Below, one piece after another: positions 44,352 to 54,107 of a stretch of DNA of 64,000 bases (positions are counted from its first letter, which is position 1; each line of letters begins with the position of its first letter). A program made the translations under genes and the position numbers. The stretch spans positions 3,544,001-3,608,000 of the forward strand of contig JAULSN010000004.1 of the NCBI GenBank assembly GCA_033439765.1, written 5' to 3'. Below the pieces are notes generated by a model. It had not been told where the DNA came from. It saw only the letters and a list, made by a program, of their open reading frames with translations, and made no database searches. This DNA is from Lasiosphaeria ovina (Eukaryota; Ascomycota; Sordariomycetes; Sordariales; Lasiosphaeriaceae).

Positions 44352-46205
44352 TTTGGCAGTCGCTGTGGCGTTTCCTGTGATGGTCAGAAACACTGAAAGA
44401 TCAAAATTCAACGAGCAAGGAGGAATTTCACCACCAAAATTATTTTCTGTGGGTTTGGGCGTGGGTGGGGCGTCTGGGGGACGGAGAGCGCCAAGCCATA
44501 GGGGAGGTCGGTCGCTGCGTGGCAGCGGGGTTCGGTGTGGCTGACGTGTCCTGTGGCGTTAGTTCTCTCGGTGGCTGTTCACCTATAAGGTTGGATGAAT
44601 GACAGATAACCTGGAGATACCATATATCTTGCCTTTGTAACTCTTTCTCAGCAGAAGCTGGGTTTTTGTTCCTCAGCTTTGTTTATTCATCACTATCATT
44701 GGACCAAACGCGTTTGGGCCTTATAACTGAGCAAAATGCCTACGCCACTGGACAATGCTTTGAAGTCGCGAGTGAGTTCATGTTTCCACTTCCAATCCAA
44801 GTCTCCAATGAATTATCAACTAATACGATTATCAGAATGCATTTCTCGGTAAGAGATTGGACCTTGTTCTAAATAAAATCTTCAAAGCCTATGACAACGA
44901 CCTATGCTGACTTCCGAGCAGCCTTTTCGGGCCTGGTGACGGGCGTCGCTCTCTGGGCTATATGGGGAGGGGACATGTTTCCGGCTGAGGCAGACCCCAG
45001 GGGAGATCCATCAACATGGCCTAGAGAAGAAATGAGGAGATGGCTTGCATCGGTATGTTACTCTGTCCCTTTGCCGGGAAGACGGGACTAAAGAGACGGT
45101 AGCGCAACCTGCATCCTGCGGAGACGGACAGTCGAGAAGAGCTCCTGGAGCGGATACGGGCAAACCTGAGAATCCCGAGGCAGTAGGTCTAGAGTTCGAC
45201 TCACGGGACGGTTGGACGGCGGAATAGATCGTTACTTGACATCCACGTGCATCACCGTACGGAGTAATGGCGTGTTCAAGAAGTAGACTTGAGATTGGTG
45301 GAGAATGCGCCAAGCTTGAAGCTAGGCGCCGTTGTTTAGTCCCATCAGGACATGTAAGAATTAAAAGAGTTCTCCGTTGTTCTGTTATCTACATGTGTAG
45401 AATGACACTTGGAATTCCTCCTTCAATACGTATACAATCCAATCCCTGAATGTTTGTTGGCGTGGTACTTACGAAGGAAAAGAAAATAACAAATGAACCG
45501 GCTAGGAGGGGTCTTTAATAGGTATTTCGAGAGAAGAAATAGACCTCTAGGGTTCCAAAATAGGGATTCAAATAACTATTACCTCCCTTAGCGAAAAAAC
45601 TTTACGGCGAGTCGTAAGATGCTAAGGCTATTTGGATCTAGAAAGTACCACGCCAACAAACATTCAGAGATTAGATTGTACTTTACGTCATATAACACTT
45701 TCCGTAGCAGGTGTCCACATCGTCCCACATGGCTGATCGGGTAGATCCACGGAAAGTTTAAAATAATTGAAAGCCTCGTGACTATATACAATCCTGTCCT
45801 TTGCCTCTTGTGATCGATCGACTCGTCCCTTTTTGCTCGGCACGTTCTTGTTCTTTATTACGGCCCCAAACCGTCTTACTTGGCGTTACCGTCCTGAGTA
45901 GTGTGGGATGGCAAGTTAGTTAGTTAGATTGAGGTACTGGTAGTTTTCGATTTCATCGCGCTGGTCAAGAGACATGGGTGAGTATCTAGACAGCCATTTC
46001 CGTATGGAAATATGTAATACCGTACGAATATTATTCATTGCCGGCTATAAAATCCCGCCAAAACAGTCCCAGATGGTCCTCCGAAGTAAATAGCGAGCGA
46101 GCCCACGATAACGAACGAACCTCCTCGACGTAATAGCAGCCCGTAACGGCCCTCCCTGCCATCCAAGACAGAATTACCACTTGATAAAAACCACGCCTTA
46201 ATTAT
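44352..46205. other. Intergenic region with mobile element
   Basis: No gene supported. TIR element copy 4 lies at 45435-45678. A tRNA-like T-loop word at about 45193 was examined and rejected. Confidence 0.5.
45435..45678 (-). mobile_element. Miniature inverted-repeat element, copy 4 (complete)
   Basis: The left end CAATCCAATCCCTGAATGTT plus TGTTGGCGTGGTACTT and the reverse complement of the right end (CAATCTAATCTCTGAATGTT...) form TIRs of about 35 bases. TA flanks both ends (45433-45434, 45679-45680). 244 bases, no coding capacity. Compared by reverse complement, its interior matches copy 1, so it is inserted the other way round. The right end shows three G to A type changes relative to copy 1. 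Confidence 0.88.
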
Positions 46206-46819
46206 CTATAAGTTTGGTCCGCCCCCGGACTTATCCAGGAGGAACCCATCCTTATTCTTGAGGTGGCCTCTCCACCCCTTCTCTTCGTAGGGGTTGTACA
46301 GGTTGTTTGGATCCCTCGGGGGTGGGTCTGGGTTCGTACATGCATGCATTTCGAGTCCCCGGACGCCTCCCCTAGAGAACCCGAGTCATCTCTGTTAGTA
46401 GCCGGCCGGGGAGAATGAATGGTGAGGTGCAAAAGCAGGGGAACGGGAACGGGAACGGGAATATGGACTAACATATCAACTCCAACACTCTCGCACTTCA
46501 CGTCTGTGCACATCTTGATCTCTGGTGCGAGAACTTTGCGCCTGGAGGAGAGAAGAGAGAGTCAGATTTGCCCCCTCTTTCTCGATGCCCGTTTCTTTCT
46601 GGGAGGGGGACCGACTTACCGGCATAGGCAAGTCCACTCGTCTGGGCTGGCATAGCCAGCCGCCCGGTAATTTTTATCAAGACAATGGCTCACGCAATCA
46701 GGTAATGGCCATCATTCGGCCGTCGTGGCTGTCTCGCGCTTGTCGAGTGTGTTGGGCGGTGCCGGCGCGGCGACTACGCCGGCAACCAGACACCAGAAGA
46801 TGCTGGCGGAGAGCTTCAT
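46206..46819 (-). pseudogene. CFEM-type secreted cysteine-rich protein with an in-frame TGA
   Basis: Three exons: 46819-46620, 46541-46473 and 46371-46206, all joins phase 2. Codons 1-35 give a secretion signal (MKLSASIFWCLVAGVV...) followed by LDKR, a Kex2-type dibasic site. Codon 36 is TGA (46714-46712). The same frame then continues with LPDCVSHCLDKNY, SPDEWTCLCRRKVLAPEIKM, CTDVKCESVGVDM and, after the last join, MHACTNPDPPP to a stop. The Cys order (C-x3-C, C-x-C, C, C, C) matches a CFEM-like domain with seven Cys visible, one fewer than the usual eight. Introns have proper GTAAGT/GTTAGT donors and CTAAC branch. Either a recent nonsense mutation, a sequence error, or readthrough. CFEM proteins are wall-bound or secreted, some acting in heme uptake or plant interaction; the role here is unknown. 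Confidence 0.75.
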
Positions 46820-47531
46820 GGCAGCCGTGACTTGCTGCTGGTTGTGGTGATTGGGGGAACGGCTGTGAACCCAGGATCACAGGAAGTAGTGAAAAAGAAA
46901 GAATCCCTAGAGACAGAACATCGACTGGGCCAGACTTGGTAGGCACAGAAATACGCGTGGTCCTTTATAGCTGATGATTTGTTGGTAGGAAAGGATTGAC
47001 TGGATTGCTTGGAGGAAGTCTAGCTATCTGGGCCACAGCGGAATATATATGTGGAAATGATGGCCTGGACCGGTGGATCCCATATCCAATTATGCCTCGG
47101 CTTGAGGGCATCAGATGGCAAGCCACTTTCACGAGCATGGCGTGAGATACACCCACCTGCCCATCGAGCCCTTGACGGCATGCCGTCGTTGCGTTATGAC
47201 TTCCATCATGCTCCAGGCTGCCTGTTCCTGACCCGCAGTCGGGTTCGGTCCTGGGAGGGTTTTGCGCCCGCGTTTCATCCACTTCTGGATTAGCGCTTAT
47301 TTACGGAGAATTATATCCAATCACAGCGCCCTCAGCAGCCCTGCGAAGTAAGCTGTTGCCTGCAGGGCCAGGGTTGGCTATTGTCTCGCGCAAAAGCAAC
47401 AAGGCCAGCTTGTTCTCAGGATGCGGCAAAGGAAGACGACCGTCTTCTCACCTCTCGTTATCCAACCGTCCCCTTCGTTTTGAGATTGGCGTGCGTGCAG
47501 CTTTGGCGGACAGCGCCCGACTTTCTAGACG
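46820..47531. other. Divergent promoter region CFEM gene / STE24
   Basis: 712 bases between divergent starts; a TATAAA (minus strand, 46969-46964) lies about 145 bases before the CFEM start. No other gene is seen. Confidence 0.5.
46964..46969 (-). promoter_or_regulatory. TATA box of CFEM-type gene
   Basis: TATAAA read on the minus strand, 145 bases upstream of the start codon of the CFEM-type gene. Confidence 0.45.
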
Positions 47532-49143
47532 ATGGATATCCTCCAGGTAATTGATTCTGCCCGTCCGCCCCTTGCATATTTATTACAAAGTAGCTAACGC
47601 TCGCCATGCATAGCGCCTTGCGCGGTTCCTCGACCGACCCCTGTTCCCGTGGAAGAAGCTCATCATTGGCTTCTCCGTCGCCCAGTTCTTCTTCGAGGGT
47701 TTCTTGGGTGTGCGCCAGTATAGGGTCCTTCTGAACAAGAAGCCCCCCAAGGTGCTGGAACACGAGGTTTCACAAGAAGTATACGACAAGAGCCAGGTAA
47801 ATACCACAGATCCTACAGGATTGAGTACAAAGGCAACCAACAGTGCTAACACACCACCGCAGTCCTATGGAAGAGCCAAGGCCAAGTTCGAGCTTGTCAA
47901 CAACCTCTATGGACAGATCCAGAACATTGCATTCTATCAGTTGGACATTCTCCCCAAGCTTTGGTCATGGACAGGCCACCTTCTCCTCAGCTTCGCGCCG
48001 TCGCGGTTCACAGGCGAAATCTCGCATTCCATCGTCTTTATTCTCTCGTTCATCGTCATTCACCAGGCCCTGTCGCTGCCGAGCAGCATCTACCATACTT
48101 TCGTCTTGGAGGAGAAGTTCGGCTTCAACAAGCAAACGCCCAAGCTCTTCGTCACGGATATGATCAAGTCTAACCTGCTGGCCGTTACCTTGGTGCCTCC
48201 CATTCTGTCGGCCTTCCTTGCGATCATCCAGAAGACTGGAAGCCGGTTTTTCTACTACCTGTGGTTGTTTGGAGCCGGCCTGCAGGTGTTTATGATCACC
48301 ATCTATCCCATCGCCATTCTGCCCCTGTTCAACAAGCTATCGCCTCTGAAGGAAGGCGAGCTGAAGACGGACGTCGAAGACCTGGCCAAGAAGCTCGAAT
48401 TCCCGCTCCACGAACTGTATGTGATTGACGGGAGCAAGCGAAGTGCCCACAGCAATGCCTATTTCTTCGGACTGCCCTGGAAGAAGCACATTGTCATCTA
48501 CGACACCCTCATTGAGAAGAGCGAGACCCAGGAAGTTGTTGCTGTTCTTGCGCACGAACTCGGCCACTGGAAGCTCGGCCACACCACGAGGCTCTTCGGC
48601 ATCTCTCAGGTATGTTGTGAAACGGATAGAGGCTCGTTTTGTGACGGCAAGCTAACGCCGAGGCAGGTTCACTTCTTTTACATTTTTGCTCTCTTCTCGG
48701 TTTTCATCAACAACAAGTCGCTCTACGCCGACTTTGGGTTTATCAAGACGCATCCAATCATCGTCGGGTTCCTCCTCTTCTCGGACGTGCTGGGTCCCAT
48801 GGACACGGTTATCAAGCTCCTGATGAACGTCCTCAGCCGCAAGTACGAATTTGAGGCCGACTCGTTTGCCAACAAGCTCGGATACAACGCGGAGCTGGCT
48901 CGCTCGTTAATCAAGCTACAGATCCAGAACCTCAGTACCATGGACGCCGACTGGATGTTCGCCAGCTACCATTTCTCACACCCGATCCTATCGGAGCGAC
49001 TGAAGGCTCTGAACTGGCAGCCCACCAAGAAGGTGGAGACGAAGGAAGGTGACAAGACGTATGCCGATGCAGTCGCCACCGGGGTGGACAGCAAGGATGA
49101 TAAGTCTGCCGCTGTAGCTGCCACGGGGCGGGATGAGCTATAA
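47532..49143 (+). CDS. STE24: CAAX prenyl protease STE24 (zinc metalloprotease)
   Basis: Four exons: 47532-47546 (MDILQ), 47614-47796, 47863-48609 and 48667-49143, all phase 0, about 473 residues. Seen: several hydrophobic helices, the zinc motif VLAHELGHWKLGH (HExxH), the third ligand region KYEFEADSFANKLGY, and a C-terminal WMFASYHFSHPILSERLKAL. Family knowledge: an ER multi-span protease that removes the last three residues of prenylated CAAX proteins and also trims a-factor. Introns 2 (66 bases) and 3 (57 bases) are multiples of three without stops, so the frame stays open if they are retained. Length matches yeast Ste24 closely. Confidence 0.95.
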
Positions 49144-49681
49144 GCGACGGCATGGATTTTGTGTATAAATTGGTGAAGGCAAAAAGAGAAGGAAAAGCGA
49201 AGGGAAATAGTCGGCACCGTGGACTGCTCGTCGATAGTCGCTTTGTATGTCATATTGAAACGAGTTCTACATTATCCAGGATCTGAGTCGACTCCAACGG
49301 GATAACCCTAACCCTGGATGTCTCCTGAAGGGTCTAATCTGCAATTGACTTCGGCATTGAACGAGCTTGGATGTAAGAAATGTCAATTGAGGTTTTTGTT
49401 TTGAATTTGTGTATCAGAACACCTAGTCTACTCGACTAATTTGTAAATAGCGTGTTTTCCGAATGCGTGATTGCACGCGGGTTCTCAACAAGGTGCAACA
49501 ACTGGCGGTCACCTGTCATTTTGGGCCGAGAAGCTCGGGTGCATCCGGCAGCCGGCCAGACCCTGAGATCGATCATAACATTTTCTCCCGACTCGCTGTC
49601 GACCCGCGCACCTCGACGTCTCCAGGCCGCCCCGCACACAAGAGACGGCAAGAGACGGACAAGCCCGGAACTTGCGCGAGG
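49144..49681. other. Intergenic spacer and bL34m promoter
   Basis: 538 bases with no gene; contains a single CCCTAACCCTGG, which is too short to be telomeric. Confidence 0.5.
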
Positions 49682-50272
49682 ATGCCCCGACTCGCCATAT
49701 CGTCGCCGCTGCTGCAGGCGGCGCTGCAGCCCGCGAGGGCACAGCTCGTCGCCGTCCCTCGCGCGACACGCCCCATTGCTGTTGCTGCTGATGCTGCTGC
49801 TGCTGCTGGAGCCACACGGTGAGCGACAGCCCCCTGTGTTGATACTGTGCCAATGGATTGAAATAATAGGCCCAAAGCTAACGACAGGAATTGATCTCGT
49901 AGGACCTTCTCCCACCTCCCGAGCCTGCGGCCCACCACCCTCCTCTCGTCGTCCTCTCCTTCTCCCGTCTTCCGAGCGGCCCAGACACCGCTCGCGCAAC
50001 TCCCGCCATCATGCTGCCCCTCCCCTTCCATATTACAGCAAACGGGCACATCAGCATCAGCATTGGCAGACGTCGTGCCCAAGTCGTCCATCTCGGCGCA
50101 CCCGGCCCTCGCCGCCACGCAGATCCGCTGCGGGCCGCGCGCCACCATGTCGGGCCACAGCCGGCTGATCCAGAAGCGCCGCCACGGGTTCCTCAGCCGC
50201 ATCCGCACCAAGAAGGGCCGCAAGCTGCTGGCCCGCCGCAGGGACAAGGGCCGGAAGCGCCTGTCGGCGTGA
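49682..50272 (+). CDS. MRPL34: Mitochondrial ribosomal protein bL34m
   Basis: Two exons, 49682-49818 and 49903-50272, joined in phase 2, about 168 residues. Seen: an N-terminus rich in Ala, Arg and Ser without acids (MPRLAISSPLLQAALQ...), typical for mitochondrial targeting, a variable linker, and the whole bacterial-type L34 core at the end: SRLIQKRRHGFLSRIRTKKG and RKLLARRRDKGRKRLSA. Family knowledge: a small basic protein of the large mitoribosomal subunit. The Ala-rich GCTGCTGATGCTGCTGCTGC tract at the end of exon 1 is a trinucleotide repeat. Confidence 0.92.
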
Positions 50273-50612
50273 GAGGGGACTTTTTTGGCAAAAAAAGGGA
50301 AGAAAAAAAGAAAAAAAAAGGGTTTCCTCTGGGAAAGACGTGGGAGAGCCCGGAGGCGTTCTCTTACGCTTTGGTTCGAATCTTCTGTTACCCAGCAAAC
50401 TCCTCTTGCAAAAATCCATCAATTGTGTGCTTCCGCACCGCATGGATGGGAAAGAAAAAGATACATAGACGGGGGACCGGACGGGGGGACGGACGGGGGT
50501 GGAATTGAGAACGGAAAAAACCCCATATCTGAAAGGAGGAGAGGAGGGAGAGAGGACCTGTGTAACGATAGTAGAAAGAGCATGACATCAACTAAACCTC
50601 GCGCGCGCGCGT

Positions 50613-50683
<71 letters not shown>

Positions 50684-51243
50684 TCATTAGGGAGTGCGGC
50701 GGGTGGGAGAGCACGTCTCTCTCTCTATAGAGCCCAGCTGTGGTTCATGTATGTATGCATGTACATATATCTAGTATATACCATATATCCGCAAAATTCA
50801 AAACATCAAAAGACCGAGAGGGACGAGAGAAAGCCTCTACATACATTCGTCTGCAGTGGTTGATGCGCGTGGGCTGTCAGGTCAGGTTAGTTCTACTATT
50901 TATTTACAGCGAAAGCTGGCTGGGCGGGCGATACGGTGACTGGCTGGCACCTTCTTCAACTCTCTCTCCGCGAAACAAGAAGGGGTGGACGACTGGTCTA
51001 GATAATTATGACCGGTCGTTCAGCTCGATGAGTTCGATAAGTTCAAGCACTGCCACAAAGAACAATGCACTCATCCACTGGAAGAACCCGGTTCATTAAT
51101 GCATTACTACTGATGCTCAATGCCCTCCTTCCTCCTTGCACGACACTAAATGGGTGATTCTGGGCAAGCACCCCGGAGCCACGACGCCCAGGCCACACTC
51201 CTCATCACCTGGACGTATCTACCGTAGCTACCTGGTGCAGCAG
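50273..51243. other. Intergenic region with GT microsatellite
   Basis: No gene supported. It lies between convergent genes and holds A-rich tracts and the GT run at 50600-50682. Confidence 0.5.
50600..50682. repeat. GC/GT dinucleotide microsatellite
   Basis: GC units (about five) run into GTGTGC and then about 28 uninterrupted GT units. Alternating purine-pyrimidine of this length can form Z-DNA and slips easily. Confidence 0.95.
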
Positions 51244-54107
51244 CTACACAGGACTCTTGAGCCCTGACTCGCAAGTCAGCGTATCAGTATAGCACGCCGT
51301 GAACAAAGCATCGCTAGCCTCGCCGAGCCAGATGGTATACCTCTTACCACCGACACCGGGGACGACCCAGTTCTGCGCCTCGACGTCCCAGACACTGACG
51401 TCCTTGCGCGTGAGCTGCAGCGTGACGGTCGCAGCTTCGCCCGGCGCCAGGGCGTCCGTCTTGGCAAAGTCGCGCAACTGCACGACGGGCGTGTCGTAGG
51501 GGATCCCCGCCGGGTACTGCAGGTAGGCCTGCGCGACGGCCCTGCCGGGGAACTGCGTGCCGGCGTTGTCGATGGTGAGCGTCACCGTCCACGCCACGTC
51601 CCACAGCGCGGCGTTGCCGCCTAGGTCGCCGCCGGCGGCGGGGCCGGCTGTTTGGGTGGTGCTGTAGCCGCTTGGGTAGGCGTACTGCTTGGTCCCGGCG
51701 GCGCCGACGCCCGACGCCGCGTTCGCGTCGTCGGGCGGCAGGTACGAGTAGATGTAGCGCCAGATGCGGTTGAAGCCGGCCGGGTAGTAGGCCTCGGCGG
51801 CGGGCGGGATGGCGGAGGAGAAGCTGGGGGTGGGGCCCTTGGGGGACCGCGGCGGCGGGACGAGGGTCAGTGGTGTGACGGATGCGATGGAGGCGTTGGA
51901 GAAGCTGAAGGTGGTGTAGCTGAGCCCATGGCCAAAGGCGAAGCGCGGCTTGATGCCCATCTTGTTGAGGTACCGGTAGTCGATGTAGAGGCCCTCGCTG
52001 TACGTGTCCTGGACCTGGCCGACGGCGTAGCCCTTCAGGTTGGCTACGCTATTGGGCAGGTCCGTCGACGCCTTGGTGATGGAGTAGGGCAGGTGCCCGC
52101 TGGGCGACACGTCGCCGAAGAGCACGTTGGTCAGGGACTCGCCGGCCTCTTGGCCGGGCAGGTGGGCAAACAGGACCGCCTTGACCGATGGCAGATCGAT
52201 CCAAGGCTCGAGGATGAGCGGGCCGACCGTGTGCACGACGACCACGACGTCGCTGTACTTGGCCGCGGCACTCTTGACCAGGGCATCGCCGCGATGCCAC
52301 GCCGCAAGTTTGGCGCTGTCGCGGTCGCCGTGGTTGCCCTCGACCGTGAAGCTGTTCTCGCCAGCATCCGAGTTGATGAATACAATGGCGACATCGTCGG
52401 CTGTAGGCGTGGGGACGGCGGGGAACACGTCAGAGTTGTAAAAGGTTACGCCGCTCGTGCGCCCCCGAATGGCCGTGATAGGGTCGTCGAAGTAGGGATA
52501 GTCTGCGATGCCAGATCCCCAGCCCATGCCCAGGGTGCCCTTGTCGCAGGCTCGGTTGAGGCATGCGTTCGGTCCGTCGGAGTTAACCTGAGCGTCGGTC
52601 CCAAATATCTTGAGCGGGCGCGAGGTGGACAGGGGAAGGAGGCTGCCGTTGTTCTTGAGCAGGGTGATGGCATCCTGCGCCACCTGTCGGGCCACCTTGT
52701 AGTGGTCTGCCTGGACGTTGACGAACCAGTTGACCTGGCCATTGGGAGAGAACAGGGCAGCTGGATACAGGAGACCGTCGCGATCCTTGGTGTTGGACGA
52801 GAAGTTTGGAGGCGGAAAGTCCTTATCCTGGCCCGTTTGGTACCAGGCCGCCACAATCCTGGTCGCCATGTCGTTGAGCCTATCCAGCGGCACGGAGCCG
52901 TTTAGGACCGATCTCGTCAGCTCGTACTTCCATTCACTGTAGCCAAACAGAGGCACGTTTGTGTCGCCCGGCATGTCCATGTCGAGCCCCGCCAGGGCCG
53001 AGTCGACGCCCGAGATGTGCGACAGCCAGTCGGACATGACGAATCCTTGAAATCCGAGCTCGTCTTTGAGAATACCGTTTATCAGGTAGCTGTGCTGCGA
53101 ACACGCCGAGCCATTGACGGCGTTGTAGGCGGTCATGACAGAGCCAACCCCGGCATGGATGCCTTCGGCAAATGGCCAGAGATATATCTCGTGGAGGGTG
53201 CGGTCGTCTGGCAGCCAAAGTGTAAGCGTCTTGCAATCGGCTTCTCGAACCCAGAGCCGGTATCCCACCAACCACATCACGTACCAATATTTGCGCTGTA
53301 GCCAGGCTTGAGGGGGTTGTACATGCGGTACATCTCCTGCTCATTCCCCACGAGGTGCTTGATGGTGGCGATGACACCCTGTTCCTGGACTCCTTTGATC
53401 GTCATTGCAGCGGCAACGGCCTGGAGAACGGGATCGGAGCCGAAGCCCTCCCAGTTGCGCCCGCCCAGCGGCTTCCGGCCGAGGGGGCCGACGGTCGGTC
53501 CGAGATAGACATTGGCGCCCTTGCCGCGGAACTCGCGGCCCAGAGCGACTCCGCGGGCGTAAATCAGGTTCTTGTCCCAAGTCGCCCCTGTGGTGATACC
53601 TGCGGGGAACGCCGTGACGTTGTCCGTGGCCGCGACGCCGAGGGCCGAGTCCTGAAGGCACAGCTGGGGGAACCCGACGCGATTTGCGCTGCCCGTGTTT
53701 CCCACGCAAGGCCTAGAAAAATCAGCCGGTGAAGAAGACCAGAGGACATGTTCTCAACAGTTCGGTTGCTGACCCTGTGTGTTTTGTGTGTTAGAACCAG
53801 TTCCTTGAAACCCGCAGCAGACGTGGCAGTTGGACATGCGACACTTGGACGTACCCATATAGATGCCACATCCGCCCGTGATGTTTGTTTTCTCGGCCAG
53901 CGTCATGCGCGACACGAGCTGCTGTGCCTTGGCGTAGCTCTCGCTCCAAGAAGCCAGCCAGCCGCCATGCGGCGTCGGGTAGTACGGGGCTGCATAGTAG
54001 CCAGCCGGCACGTTGTCTCTTGAATTTACAGGTGTAGCATGGCAGACAGGACCCAGGGCAGCGAGGACGAGCGAGAGAAGCAGCAGGGCACTCGCCCGGC
54101 AAGCCAT
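51244..54107 (-). CDS. GH3 family beta-glucosidase, secreted
   Basis: Best model: exons 54107-53855, 53774-53759 (16 bases), 53712-53285 and 53207-51244, giving 886 residues. Seen: a signal peptide (ending GPVCHA), [65 protein letters not shown], and the nucleophile motif [20 protein letters not shown] (Asp about 292); then the second domain ([50 protein letters not shown]) and a FnIII-like C-terminus after [14 protein letters not shown]. Family knowledge: cleaves terminal beta-D-glucose from cellobiose and oligosaccharides; extracellular. The small second exon is needed because a direct join of exons 1 and 3 shifts the frame. Confidence 0.9.

Noticed and set aside
45185..45205. tRNA-like T-loop word GTTCGACTC
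   Set aside because: The 5-base T stem does not pair and no acceptor stem or D arm is found.
49305..49317. CCCTAACCCTGG, telomere-like
   Set aside because: Fewer than two units in the middle of a gene-rich region.
50370..50390. tRNA-like word GGTTCGAATC
   Set aside because: Flanking bases cannot form the T stem or the acceptor stem.
51652..52905. Open frame of 417 codons antisense to the GH3 gene
   Set aside because: Composition is Gly/Val/Arg/Asp-rich in the way expected from the reverse of a GC-rich coding strand; no motif seen.
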